NCBI GenBank assembly: GCA_028717405.1
Contig: JAQUNY010000030.1
Coordinates: forward strand, 1-14,127
Origin: Eubacteriales bacterium
GTDB taxonomy: Bacteria > Bacillota > Clostridia > JAQUNY01
Length of the DNA: 14,127 nucleotides
Reading direction: 5' to 3'
The notes under the pieces are model-generated. The model was not told the DNA's origin and did no database searches. It saw only the letters and a list, made by a program, of their open reading frames with translations. This document shows positions 1-7,774 of the stretch, piece by piece; position 1 is the first letter of the stretch; the number at the start of each line of letters is the position of its first letter. A program made the position numbers and the translations under genes.

Positions 1-1781
1 TTTAGCACATAGGGAGTATAAAGCCTGCCTCCGTTGGCGATGGCGCTTATATACCCTGCCAGCTGCAACGGGGTAAACATGTTGTCATGCTGCCCTATAG
101 CTGCTATACAGGTATCTGCAGGCCTCCAGATGTCATCTCTGTAGTATTTCTGAGACTCTCTCGATGCAAGCACTCCGGATGACTCATTTGGCAAATCTAT
201 TCCGGTCTTCGCCCCAAGGCCGAAATACCTGGCCCATTTATTAAGGCTGTCTATACCGGTATTATAGCCCAGCCAGTTAAAATACAGATTGCATGATGTT
301 GCAATTGCTTCCCTAAGGCTGATTTCTCCATGTGACCAGCCGTAAACCCTGTATTCAAGGCATGTAAATGTCTTGCCGCCGTCAGCCTGAGGAAGAGTCC
401 ATGTCCCCGTATCATTGAAAACAGTATCGGCAGTAACTCTGCCTTCTTCAAGCCCTGCAATTGCCGTAAGCGGCTTAAAGGTCGATCCGGGTGCATAAGC
501 GCCCTGGATAGCCCTGTTGAACATGGGCGATAATCCGGTGTCGTCATATAGCCATTGTGCTATAAGTTTCCCGGCATCTTTATTGTCAGGATCCGGCAGA
601 AAGGCAGATGGATCATAGGATGGGTAACTTGCCAGCGCAAGCACTTCTCCGTTTCTGACATCGATGACAACAGCTGCTCCGGCCCTTGCATCCCCATAAT
701 TACCGGGCACATCCCATGTCCGGATCTGAGCTGTTTTCCCCTCAAGCGACCTCATTGCTGCTATTTGCAGATCAAGGTCGATCGTCATTACAACATCATT
801 GCCCGGCTGCATAAGATATTCCTCATTGAGTTTGCCTTCCGGCCCCAGTCCTGTGACATTGTCGCTTGCTGCCTGCCATATGCCGTCTTTACCTCTGAGC
901 ATATCTTCAGCATAATACTCAATTCCGGTAATGCCGACAATATCACTCATGCCGTATCCAGCAGCTTCCAGTTCCTCAAGTCTTTCACCGGGTATTGCTC
1001 CGACATATCCAATCAGATGAGCGGCCATTTCACCGTCAATATATTTTCTCTTATAACCGGTACCGAGAGTTATTCCCGGGAATTCATCATGCCTTTCTTC
1101 CAGCTCCGCAACTGTCTTTCTGCTGGCATCAGGAGCAAGAGGATTGCATCCCGAGTATTGATATATCAGTATTTCATAATGGAAACAAATGATCTTATAG
1201 GCCTCTTCATCTGAGTATTCATCACCTATGCTGAATTTTTTTGTCCTGAAATATTTAAAGACAGCCGCCGGATCAATCAGCTGTTCAATATCGGACCGCC
1301 TTAGCGCCATTTCTCTTTTCCATTTTTCAACAGATGCCGCGTCTTTCAGCATCGGCCCATAGGAAAAGGGATCGTTTGCATTCAGCGGATCATATGCTAT
1401 ATAACGGGAAAAGCTGTCCCTGTAATCATCTCCGTTTCTGATGAAGAGATTGGCCAGCTCCAGATACATTGCATCTCTTTCTTTTCCACTCATCCTGACA
1501 TAAGATATGTTGACAGTACTGCACTCTCTGTTCAGTGCCAACGGTATGCCGTTCCGGTCTGTTATATTCCCCCTGGGAGCTGACACCTTCTGTTCTCTGA
1601 ACAGCCTCATGCGTGCTTCATTATCATAATCCCCGCCTCTGATTATCTGAAGGCAGGCCTGAGTTATAATGATCACCATTCCAAATGCAAGAAAAAACGC
1701 CGCCAATATGAAGTATCTGTCTTTCAGGATATCCTTGATCTTAATATTATTGCACCATCCCGTATGATCAATATGTAACAG
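1..1781 (-). CDS. mrdA: Penicillin-binding protein 2 (elongasome transpeptidase), partial, C-terminus beyond left edge
   Basis: Class B penicillin-binding protein that crosslinks peptidoglycan outside the membrane during cell elongation. Counting from a CTG at 1779-1781, 593 codons are visible. They hold a short cytoplasmic tail, a membrane anchor at about residues 24-42, the PRGNITDRNG start of the dimerisation/pedestal domain (69-78), and the transpeptidase domain. That domain has the STFK active-site serine at residue 433 (bases 483-485) and the SxN motif as SCN at 496-498 (bases 288-296). A TGIDLP segment follows. The third motif, KTG, should lie past the window edge. The serine is later than in E. 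coli PBP2 (about residue 330), so the pedestal is long. The gene follows mreD directly, as expected for mrdA. The start is uncertain: no ATG, GTG or TTG occurs in frame between an upstream TAA and the membrane anchor. CTG was chosen because GGAGG lies 5 bases before it. ATT at 1743-1745 is the alternative. Identity is very secure; the start is not. Confidence 0.95.
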   Translation of the reverse strand, partial: MLHIDHTGWCNNIKIKDILKDRYFILAAFFLAFGMVIIITQACLQIIRGGDYDNEARMRLFREQKVSAPRGNITDRNGIPLALNRECSTVNISYVRMSGKERDAMYLELANLFIRNGDDYRDSFSRYIAYDPLNANDPFSYGPMLKDAASVEKWKREMALRRSDIEQLIDPAAVFKYFRTKKFSIGDEYSDEEAYKIICFHYEILIYQYSGCNPLAPDASRKTVAELEERHDEFPGITLGTGYKRKYIDGEMAAHLIGYVGAIPGERLEELEAAGYGMSDIVGITGIEYYAEDMLRGKDGIWQAASDNVTGLGPEGKLNEEYLMQPGNDVVMTIDLDLQIAAMRSLEGKTAQIRTWDVPGNYGDARAGAAVVIDVRNGEVLALASYPSYDPSAFLPDPDNKDAGKLIAQWLYDDTGLSPMFNRAIQGAYAPGSTFKPLTAIAGLEEGRVTADTVFNDTGTWTLPQADGGKTFTCLEYRVYGWSHGEISLREAIATSCNLYFNWLGYNTGIDSLNKWARYFGLGAKTGIDLPNESSGVLASRESQKYYRDDIWRPADTCIAAIGQHDNMFTPLQLAGYISAIANGGRLYTPYVL

Positions 1782-2310
1782 TTTTGCCTCCGGCTTTTAT
1801 TTTTCCGTTTTTCTCACGTGCCAGTACAGGAAGATATAAAGCTGTCGCGACTGCACAGTTATAAGCTGCTTCCGGCAGGATCAGCCTGTTAATAACAAAC
1901 CAGTATTTAGCCGGCCCCCCTGCCAGGGCACTGCCATGTAACCCGGCCCGGCCATATAAAAGACTGACCACCGATTCGTATATCAGGGTTACCAGGAAAG
2001 TCACCAGTACAAGTACGATCATATTGTCCCTGTAAAGCCTCCTGTTTATAAGTCCGGTTATAAATCCCGCCGCCGCTCCAATAATGGCGTAAAATCCAAA
2101 TATTATCCCGGTGGCCATATCCTGCGCCAGTCCGGCCAGAGCACCCACCGCTGCACCTTCCCGGCTGCCGGCATAGAATGCCGCGCATATTGTAAAGGTC
2201 AGCAAAAGGTTTGGCTTGACCCCTGCTATTTCGACATATTCAAGCAGCGTGGTCTGGAGCAGCAGCAAAATCGAAATTGTCAACAATGCAAAAGGCAGCT
2301 TTATTTTCAT
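1768..2310 (-). CDS. mreD: Rod shape-determining protein MreD
   Basis: Integral membrane subunit of the Rod/elongasome complex that works with MreC and MreB to position wall synthesis. The 180-residue protein is almost entirely hydrophobic. It has an N-terminal segment at about residues 5-25, a PNLLL motif near residue 33 that is typical of MreD, then a glycine- and alanine-rich stretch with GLAQD (about 60-64) and several more membrane segments, ending in a basic tail. Its length fits the family (about 160-190). The ATG overlaps the mreC stop as ATGA, which suggests translational coupling. The C-terminal codons contain the ribosome binding site of the following PBP2 gene. Confidence 0.95.
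   Translation of the reverse strand: MKIKLPFALLTISILLLLQTTLLEYVEIAGVKPNLLLTFTICAAFYAGSREGAAVGALAGLAQDMATGIIFGFYAIIGAAAGFITGLINRRLYRDNMIVLVLVTFLVTLIYESVVSLLYGRAGLHGSALAGGPAKYWFVINRLILPEAAYNCAVATALYLPVLAREKNGKIKAGGKTVTY
1787..1791 (-). promoter_or_regulatory. Shine-Dalgarno GGAGG supporting a CTG start for PBP2
   Basis: The minus strand reads GGAGG, 5 bases, then CTG in the PBP2 frame. It lies inside the last codons of mreD, so PBP2 would overlap mreD by 14 bases and be translationally coupled to it. This is the only strong ribosome binding site near the PBP2 N-terminus. The out-of-frame ATG at 1756-1758 has no comparable site at normal distance. Confidence 0.5.
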
Positions 2311-3212
2311 CTGTTTTCATCCCGCCCGGTTTCATCCAGTCCATCATTGTCAATCCTGCTCTTCATGACATAAACTGTCTCAAGTCTGGCAAAATCGACT
2401 GCCGGCTCAAGTATTGCATATATTTTTGCAGTCTCTTCATTTCTGCCTGTTTCAATTATTCTGCCGATTATGATACCTTTGGGATAAATTCCTCCAAGTC
2501 CTGATGTTTCAAGCAGATCGCCTGGCGCTATACCAGCTTCTTCTCCCAGTCCGATATTATCCACAAGGCAGAGTCCTTTGTCTTTAAGCGTAATATCTCC
2601 TTTGACCTCGACAAAAGTCCTGTTCTTAACTACAAGGGCGCTTACTGCGCTGCCTTCATCAATTATACTCAGGACCTTCGAAGACAGGGCGTACGACGAT
2701 ATTACCCTGCCAACAAGTCCTTTGTCGGCAACTACAGGATAATACGCAGAATACAGGCCTTTCCGGCCTGTCTTTATTCCGTCGCTGATACCCCTGTCGA
2801 TAACAAATATATTGAAAAGGTTCCCGGCATCTTTTGCTATGACTCCGGCGTTCATAATTTCATAGTCGTTAAAATTATCTTTATAATTGATGATCCTCTT
2901 TAACTCTTCATTCTGCAGTCTGAGCATGGCGGCTTCTCTTACAGCTTCAGCAGCCGCGGCAGCCTCCTCCTGCAGCTTTGCGTTTTCATCCCTCAATCTG
3001 CCGGCCTCAGAAAAAACCGTGATGCTTTTTTCAATTTTGTTTCCAATGGATGAAAACAGCTTTTGGAAAGGCGAAAAAGGAACGCTGACAATATTGCCAA
3101 GCCAATCCAGTTTACTGCCCGGCCTCACAAACAAACCAATCGCGACAACCATTACTAAAATTAGAACAGCCGCTGTGGTGAAATTCTTTTTTGCATCTGA
3201 TTTGATCTTCAT
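2307..3212 (-). CDS. mreC: Rod shape-determining protein MreC
   Basis: Bitopic membrane protein of the elongasome that links cytoplasmic MreB to extracellular penicillin-binding proteins. The 301 residues show a short basic N-terminus, one membrane segment at about 13-29, and an alanine/glutamate-rich coiled coil at about 68-108. The extracellular beta-barrel pair follows. Its recognisable family segments are NLFNIFVIDRG at 131-141 and GDLLETSGLGGIYPKG at 231-246. The coiled coil contains a run of alanines, which is common in such helices. The tail after residue 285 is acidic and probably disordered. The start overlaps the mreB stop as ATGA and the stop overlaps the mreD start the same way, so mreB, mreC and mreD are tightly coupled. 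Confidence 0.97.
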   Translation of the reverse strand: MKIKSDAKKNFTTAAVLILVMVVAIGLFVRPGSKLDWLGNIVSVPFSPFQKLFSSIGNKIEKSITVFSEAGRLRDENAKLQEEAAAAAEAVREAAMLRLQNEELKRIINYKDNFNDYEIMNAGVIAKDAGNLFNIFVIDRGISDGIKTGRKGLYSAYYPVVADKGLVGRVISSYALSSKVLSIIDEGSAVSALVVKNRTFVEVKGDITLKDKGLCLVDNIGLGEEAGIAPGDLLETSGLGGIYPKGIIIGRIIETGRNEETAKIYAILEPAVDFARLETVYVMKSRIDNDGLDETGRDENR

Positions 3213-4231
3213 CTGAGCTTCCTGGGCGAAATAAGTACTTTTTTGAGTGTTTCAATCTCTTCAAGCACTTTACCTGCGCCCATAACAACACAATCAAGAG
3301 GTTTTTCAGCTATATATACCGGCATTCCTGTCTCTTCCGAAATCAGCTTGTCAAGGCCGCTCAGCAAGGCGCCTCCGCCTGTCAGCATTATACCTCTTTC
3401 CATTATGTCAGCTGCCAGTTCGGGAGGTGTTTTTTCAAGAGTCAGCTTGATGGCGTCTACAATTGCGTTCACAGTTTCTTTGATTGCTTCAGTGATTTCC
3501 GTCGATGTCACTGTAATATTTTTGGGGAGGCCCGTAATGAGGTTCCTCCCTTTCATTTCGTATGTTACTTCCTTAGCCCTCGGATATGCTGCACCTATGG
3601 TTATCTTGATGTCTTCGGCAGTCCTTTCGCCGATCATAAGATTGTACTCTTTTTTAATGTAGTGGGATATGGCTTCGTCAAGCTCATCTCCGGCTATTCT
3701 GAGCGATTTGCTCGTAACTATGCCTCCAAGGGAAATGACCGCGACTTCGCTGGTGCCTCCCCCTATATCTACAACCATGCTGCCCGACGGTTCTTCAACA
3801 GGAAGCTCGGCGCCTATTGCCGCCGCCATGGGTTCTTCTATCAGATATGCCTCCTTTGCGCCTGCCTGCAAAGTAGATTCCTCCACAGCCCTTTTCTCCA
3901 CCTCGGTAACACCCGACGGGACACATATAACCACGCGCGGTTTGCTGAAAAGGCTGAAATTAATCGCACGTTTGATAAAATATTTCAGCATTGCCTGAGT
4001 TATGTCAAAATCAGCGATGACCCCGTCTTTCATCGGCCTGATCGCCACTATATTCCCGGGGGTCCTGCCTATCATTTCCTTGGCCGCATCACCAACGGCT
4101 AAAATCTCGTCATTTTTCTTATTTATTGCGACGACGGAGGGCTCCCTTACCACGATCCCCCTGCCCTTAACATGGACCAGTGTATTGGCGGTGCCGAGAT
4201 CGATCCCAATGTCTTTAGAGAAAAAACCCAT
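3209..4231 (-). CDS. mreB: Actin-like cell shape protein MreB
   Basis: Bacterial actin homologue that polymerises on the inner face of the membrane and orients lateral wall synthesis. The 340 residues match the usual MreB length. Visible nucleotide-binding motifs are phosphate-1 DLGTANT (11-17), EEPMAAAIGA around the catalytic glutamate (132-141), phosphate-2 DIGGGTSE (155-162) and the adenosine motif GGGALLSG (285-292). The N-terminal MGFFSKDIG fits an amphipathic membrane-binding end. A GAGGAG-type ribosome binding site is close to the ATG (3 bases). The gene follows radC by 79 bases with no clear terminator, and overlaps mreC by 4 bases. This genomic context favours MreB over the paralogues Mbl and MreBH, which the motifs alone cannot exclude. 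Confidence 0.97.
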   Translation of the reverse strand: MGFFSKDIGIDLGTANTLVHVKGRGIVVREPSVVAINKKNDEILAVGDAAKEMIGRTPGNIVAIRPMKDGVIADFDITQAMLKYFIKRAINFSLFSKPRVVICVPSGVTEVEKRAVEESTLQAGAKEAYLIEEPMAAAIGAELPVEEPSGSMVVDIGGGTSEVAVISLGGIVTSKSLRIAGDELDEAISHYIKKEYNLMIGERTAEDIKITIGAAYPRAKEVTYEMKGRNLITGLPKNITVTSTEITEAIKETVNAIVDAIKLTLEKTPPELAADIMERGIMLTGGGALLSGLDKLISEETGMPVYIAEKPLDCVVMGAGKVLEEIETLKKVLISPRKLR

Positions 4232-4310
4232 ACGCTCCTCTTTCCTGAATACAGTTCGAGCCGGATAATCCTGACACTTCTGCTCCGCCGGTATTCATTT
4301 TCACATAATT

Positions 4311-5093
4311 TCAGATCATGCCCTTTTCCCTGAAACTTGCATAGCTGCCATTGCCGATAACCACATGGTCAATGACCTTGATCCCGAGTATTTCGCCCGC
4401 TTCTGTCAGTCTTTTGGTTGTCTCAATGTCTTCATGGCTCGGTTCGGGATCCCCGCTTGGATGATTATGCACAAAGATGATCCCAAAGGCCGATATCTTA
4501 ACTGCTTCGGAAAAAACTTCTCTTGGATGGACAATTGACGATGTCAGGCTTCCAATAGAAATATCGGTTATCTTTATAATAACATTTTTTGTGTTAAGTA
4601 GTATAGTCCTGAATATTTCCTTTTTCAGGTGGCGCATATCTTCCATCATAAGCTGCCCGATCGTTTCGGGAGACCTGACTTGCGTTTTTATCATAAACGG
4701 CCGGTATGAATGCATGCGCCTGGAAAGCTCAGCCGCTGCTTTTATCTGTATGGCTTTCACCCTGCCAATCCCAGGCAGGCGCCTTAATTCTTCGACATCA
4801 ATGTCAGACAGAAAGGCCGGTCCTTTATCCGCCCCGTCAAGCTTGAGTATCTTCTGCGCCAGTGTTACTGAAGTTTCGACTCTGCTGCCTGTCCTGATGA
4901 TAATGGCTATAAGTTCAGCATCGGACAATGCCATTGGTCCATAGTTCTCAAACTTTTCATATGGCCTTTCGTTTAGAGGCATCTCTCTTATACTTAGTCT
5001 GTTCCTTATTGCTGCCGATTCCGTATAAGGCTTTTTAATACCGGCTTTTACCAATGCGGGATTAACGCTGCCCAAAGTCTTGCCTGTTGTCAT
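4311..5093 (-). CDS. radC: RadC family JAMM/MPN-domain protein
   Basis: RadC-family protein (DUF2466) of disputed function. It was once linked to DNA repair and carries a JAMM metal-dependent hydrolase-like fold. With the start used here it has 260 residues. An N-terminal UPF0758 segment contains MPLNERP (38-44), and a helix-hairpin-helix follows with LPGIGRVKA near 106-114. The C-terminal JAMM motif HNHPSGDPEPSHED at 209-222 keeps both metal-binding histidines and the aspartate. An ATG six codons upstream (5109-5111) is also in frame. GGAGG at 5101-5105 lies 7 bases before the ATG at 5091-5093 and inside the longer version, so the shorter start is preferred. Even so, about 30 residues precede the usual family start. 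It sits between maf and mreB, the order usual in Clostridia. Confidence 0.95.
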   Translation of the reverse strand: MTTGKTLGSVNPALVKAGIKKPYTESAAIRNRLSIREMPLNERPYEKFENYGPMALSDAELIAIIIRTGSRVETSVTLAQKILKLDGADKGPAFLSDIDVEELRRLPGIGRVKAIQIKAAAELSRRMHSYRPFMIKTQVRSPETIGQLMMEDMRHLKKEIFRTILLNTKNVIIKITDISIGSLTSSIVHPREVFSEAVKISAFGIIFVHNHPSGDPEPSHEDIETTKRLTEAGEILGIKVIDHVVIGNGSYASFREKGMI

Positions 5094-5100
5094 CCATATA

Positions 5101-5105
5101 CCTCC
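5101..5105 (-). promoter_or_regulatory. Shine-Dalgarno GGAGG that decides the radC start
   Basis: GGAGG on the minus strand, 7 bases before the ATG at 5091-5093. The alternative upstream ATG at 5109-5111 has this element downstream of it, inside the coding frame, and so cannot use it. Confidence 0.75.
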
Positions 5106-5126
5106 GTTCAATGATATCCGGCCTTA

Positions 5127-5717
5127 TCATGAAAGCAGATCGTAGCCGAATTCGCGCAGCATCACTGAAAGTCTGTAAATCGGAAGTCCGACAACATTGA
5201 AATAGCACCCTTCGATGCGTTCCACGAGGAGGGCTCCCATGCTCTGGACGCCATATGCCCCGGCCTTGTCAAGAGACTCTCCGGTGGAGATATAAAAGGT
5301 TATTTCCTGATCAGTAAGATTTCTGATCCTGACCCGCGTCTTTTCAAAGGAAACGGCTCTTCTGCCATCCTGTGCATTTATAACACATAAACCTGTTATG
5401 ACTTCATGGCATTTTCCCTGAAGGCTTTCCAGCATAAGCCTGGCTTCATGTGAATCCGACGGTTTTCCCAGAACTTTCCCGGATATGGTAACCACTGTAT
5501 CCGCTCCGATTATAAGGCTGTCTCCTTCGGTTTTATCTAAAACACTCTCAGCTTTCAGCAATGCCAGATCCATCGCATAATCTTCAGGCGCCTGCCCGGG
5601 AGCCCTTATGAAGGATTCCTCTTCTACCCCCGGCTGCTGGACCTTGAAATCCATATTGAGCTTTTTCAGCAATTCGATCCTGCGAGGCGAGGTCGAAGCC
5701 AGTATTATTTTCCCCAT
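5127..5717 (-). CDS. maf: Maf family nucleoside triphosphate pyrophosphatase
   Basis: House-cleaning pyrophosphatase that hydrolyses non-canonical or excess nucleoside triphosphates to monophosphates in the cytoplasm. It also has a reported link to septum inhibition in Bacillus. The 196 residues match the family. Motifs seen are ASTSPRR (7-13) for phosphate binding, GADTVV (71-76) with the likely catalytic base Asp73, GKPSDSHEA (84-92) and DKAGAYGVQ (150-158), followed by GCYFNVVGLP (170-179). The DKAGAYGVQ form resembles the dTTP/UTP-specific subgroup rather than the m7GTP one, which is an inference. The ribosome binding site is weak (AGGAA, well spaced back from the ATG). It is the first gene of the block driven by the promoter at 5757-5785, and radC follows 33 bases later. 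Confidence 0.95.
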   Translation of the reverse strand: MGKIILASTSPRRIELLKKLNMDFKVQQPGVEEESFIRAPGQAPEDYAMDLALLKAESVLDKTEGDSLIIGADTVVTISGKVLGKPSDSHEARLMLESLQGKCHEVITGLCVINAQDGRRAVSFEKTRVRIRNLTDQEITFYISTGESLDKAGAYGVQSMGALLVERIEGCYFNVVGLPIYRLSVMLREFGYDLLS

Positions 5718-5756
5718 TGCTTTTTCCGTTCCTGACTCAGTGATCTGTATGGTATT

Positions 5757-5785
5757 ATTTTACATTTATATTATTTTAATGTCAA
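5757..5785 (-). promoter_or_regulatory. Sigma-A-type promoter ahead of maf-radC-mreBCD-mrdA
   Basis: The minus strand reads TTGACA (5780-5785), a 17-base A/T-rich spacer, then TAAAAT (5757-5762). The -35 box is perfect, the -10 box has one mismatch to TATAAT, and the spacing is ideal. It lies in the 109-base gap between the DUF4129-like gene and maf, about 40 bases before the maf start. It would give a short leader and drive the whole cell-shape block. Confidence 0.7.
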
Positions 5786-5826
5786 TATGTGCTGCTCGTC
5801 ACAGCTTGTCTGCCATAACTTACCCT

Positions 5827-6633
5827 CTATAGCTTCAATTCGTGTCCGAAAATATTACGTGCTTCCTGTATCCCGCTGTCACCGATCACTGCACCGGCAT
5901 CCCCTGAGTCTCCATACCTGCATTTTTCATAAAGTACCGCAGCTTTATATGATGGCTGCATCATAGCTTCCACAATTATTTTTGCTCCATCCCGGAAGAT
6001 ACCCTTCCTGTATTGCTCCATTAAATTCTCATACATTGTCTCGCGGTCGTACATTTCGTACCTTCTGCTTCTGTGCCTTTCTCGCAGATGTTCTTTTTCA
6101 GGAAGCATTTCTTTTAACTTATCCCTGTTTTTATACACTGCAATGCCCTGGATAGTCTCACGCGGGGTATCAGCCCTGTTGAACATAAAACCTTTCATGA
6201 CTGCATTGATCAGCATACGCCTGTAAAGGAATCTGACTCTTTCAGCGTCCGTTTCCAGATCGCTCCATTTCTTTTCGCGTTCCATCATTTTAGCAAACCA
6301 CTCTCTGAGCCTGTCGGCATAGTTTCTTCCAAGGTCACGCCAGGTCATAAGTTTTTCAATTTCCTCTTCATATCCATTCTTCTTGGCCTTTTTTATCCTC
6401 CTTGAGGACGCGGCGAACCATTTTCGCAGTCTGAACCTGGACATCATGCCGGCAAAAAGGTTTTTGCCGGTTTTGATGAAATTTCTGAGAAAAGAAGATA
6501 TCTTTGTGTCTTTACCTGCTTTTTTGAGTATCTTGTATATAAAATAGAAAGTCAGTCCTGCGAATACAGGTCCGGCTGCAAATCTGATAAACGCAAGGAG
6601 CTGGCCTGCAAGTGTCAGCTTTTCTCCGTTCAA
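5827..6633 (-). CDS. Membrane-anchored DUF4129-like protein
   Basis: A 268-residue protein of unknown function. One membrane segment lies at about residues 12-34, followed by a very basic linker (about 36-85) and a helical C-terminal domain. That domain resembles DUF4129: RVRFLYRRML at 132-141, TPRET at 156-160 and LYEKCRYGD at 234-242. DUF4129 domains usually sit at the end of transglutaminase-like membrane proteins or stand beside MoxR and DUF58 genes. Here it is third in a moxR-DUF58 operon, which supports the call. No transglutaminase domain (Cys-His-Asp) is visible. The segment between TPRET and YEKCRYG is longer than I expect and highly charged. The start is TTG (6631-6633) overlapping the DUF58 stop as TTGA, with GGTGAT 5 bases upstream. 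The domain call is by pattern recognition only. Confidence 0.7.
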   Translation of the reverse strand: MNGEKLTLAGQLLAFIRFAAGPVFAGLTFYFIYKILKKAGKDTKISSFLRNFIKTGKNLFAGMMSRFRLRKWFAASSRRIKKAKKNGYEEEIEKLMTWRDLGRNYADRLREWFAKMMEREKKWSDLETDAERVRFLYRRMLINAVMKGFMFNRADTPRETIQGIAVYKNRDKLKEMLPEKEHLRERHRSRRYEMYDRETMYENLMEQYRKGIFRDGAKIIVEAMMQPSYKAAVLYEKCRYGDSGDAGAVIGDSGIQEARNIFGHELKL

Positions 6634-7745
6634 AGAACATCACCGGCCTTTCCGGGCTGCAGCCAGACTACCTCAACGGCATTTCCCATTGATTTCAGAT
6701 TTTCAATCTGTTCCTCTGCATTTTTCCCCAGGTATGCCGTAATAATGATGATATCCATACCGGTCATACCGGATTCAACATCCTCCTTCAGCAAACTCCC
6801 GAATGACAGGGCGAGCCTTGAAGAAAGGCCCGACATGCCTTCAAGCATCTTATAAAGATGCACATTACCGGCTTCTGCTTCGAATCTTATCCATTCGCGG
6901 GTATTCCCCTTTTTGCCGCCGTTGCAGGCAAACCCGGCTCTGATACCGTTTTCGACCGCGTATTGGGCAATGGAAGCCGAATATGATATTCCTGTTTCTA
7001 TTGCCTGCATATCGGTAACATAATCCCACATATTCTCATCAAGCTCATAATTGAGGTAAATCATGAACCCGGGATCTGCGGAATAATCCTTCTTGTGAAC
7101 CTGAAGGCTGCCTGTCCTTGCCGTTGCATTCCAGTTGACGCGGTTTAACGGGTCCCCATATCTGTATTCCCTCACGCCTGAAATTATAAACGGATCTTCT
7201 ACTATCCACCTTTTTACAGCAAAATTTCCGATATAGTTATGCGACGGAAATGGTATCCTTTCGATATTGACGAGCCTGGGAAACACAGTAATGCCGCACT
7301 TCACCTTTCTGTTTTCCTTAGCCGTTTCAAAGCCAAAAAGATCCCCGGCACAAACCGTCGCCATATCGAAATCATATATGCCCCTTTTTTGGCACATGAT
7401 CCTGTGTTTTCTGGTTATCCTCATATAAGGCAGCAGGTTGAACATGCTCTTCAGATACTGGTCATACCTGATGTCGATTTTTACATGCCGGTCAAATTTC
7501 AGTCCGGGATCAACAACTGAATCGACCTGCAGGTAAGGCAGCGGCAGGAGCTTGTTATTCTCGACTTTCTCCACCAGATGGATCTCATCCCCCTCAAAAG
7601 GATCTGTACCCTCAGTCCATCTGTCATAGGCAAGGTTGCGCAAACCATACTTTCTGTATATGACATACTGGATTATATAAAAAAGTATTATTGATCCGGC
7701 TATGATCGCCCCGGTGATCAATATCCTGATCCATGTTCTGTCCAA
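6630..7745 (-). CDS. DUF58 domain protein (MoxR-associated)
   Basis: DUF58 proteins are encoded beside MoxR ATPases and often have a von Willebrand A-like fold; their molecular role is mostly unknown. The 371 residues have one N-terminal membrane segment at about 5-30. A beta-rich region follows, then the signature GVREYRYGDPLNRVNWNATA at 190-209, with VHKKDYSADP at 216-225. The C-terminal third could be the vWA-like half, but I see no clear complete MIDAS (DxSxS) motif. The start is TTG at 7743-7745 with GGAGG (7753-7757) 7 bases upstream, and no ATG fits better before the membrane segment. It follows moxR by 29 bases and overlaps the next gene by 4. Confidence 0.9.
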   Translation of the reverse strand: MDRTWIRILITGAIIAGSIILFYIIQYVIYRKYGLRNLAYDRWTEGTDPFEGDEIHLVEKVENNKLLPLPYLQVDSVVDPGLKFDRHVKIDIRYDQYLKSMFNLLPYMRITRKHRIMCQKRGIYDFDMATVCAGDLFGFETAKENRKVKCGITVFPRLVNIERIPFPSHNYIGNFAVKRWIVEDPFIISGVREYRYGDPLNRVNWNATARTGSLQVHKKDYSADPGFMIYLNYELDENMWDYVTDMQAIETGISYSASIAQYAVENGIRAGFACNGGKKGNTREWIRFEAEAGNVHLYKMLEGMSGLSSRLALSFGSLLKEDVESGMTGMDIIIITAYLGKNAEEQIENLKSMGNAVEVVWLQPGKAGDVL

Positions 7746-7774
7746 GCTGGCCCCTCCGGATTTATTGCCTTTTT

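Noticed and set aside
555..1214. 219-codon plus-strand open frame
   Set aside because: It lies wholly antisense to the PBP2 frame, which has clear STFK and SCN motifs. The plus-strand product has no recognisable features.
3243..4268. Several long plus-strand open frames opposite mreB
   Set aside because: They are shadows caused by codon bias in mreB. The MreB motifs settle the coding strand.
4263..4271. Small palindrome GGATAATCC between radC and mreB
   Set aside because: It is a 9-base odd palindrome, likely by chance. No promoter or second copy was found in the 79-base gap.
5786..5826. Terminator after the DUF4129-like gene
   Set aside because: No stable inverted repeat or U-run was found, so read-through into maf cannot be excluded.
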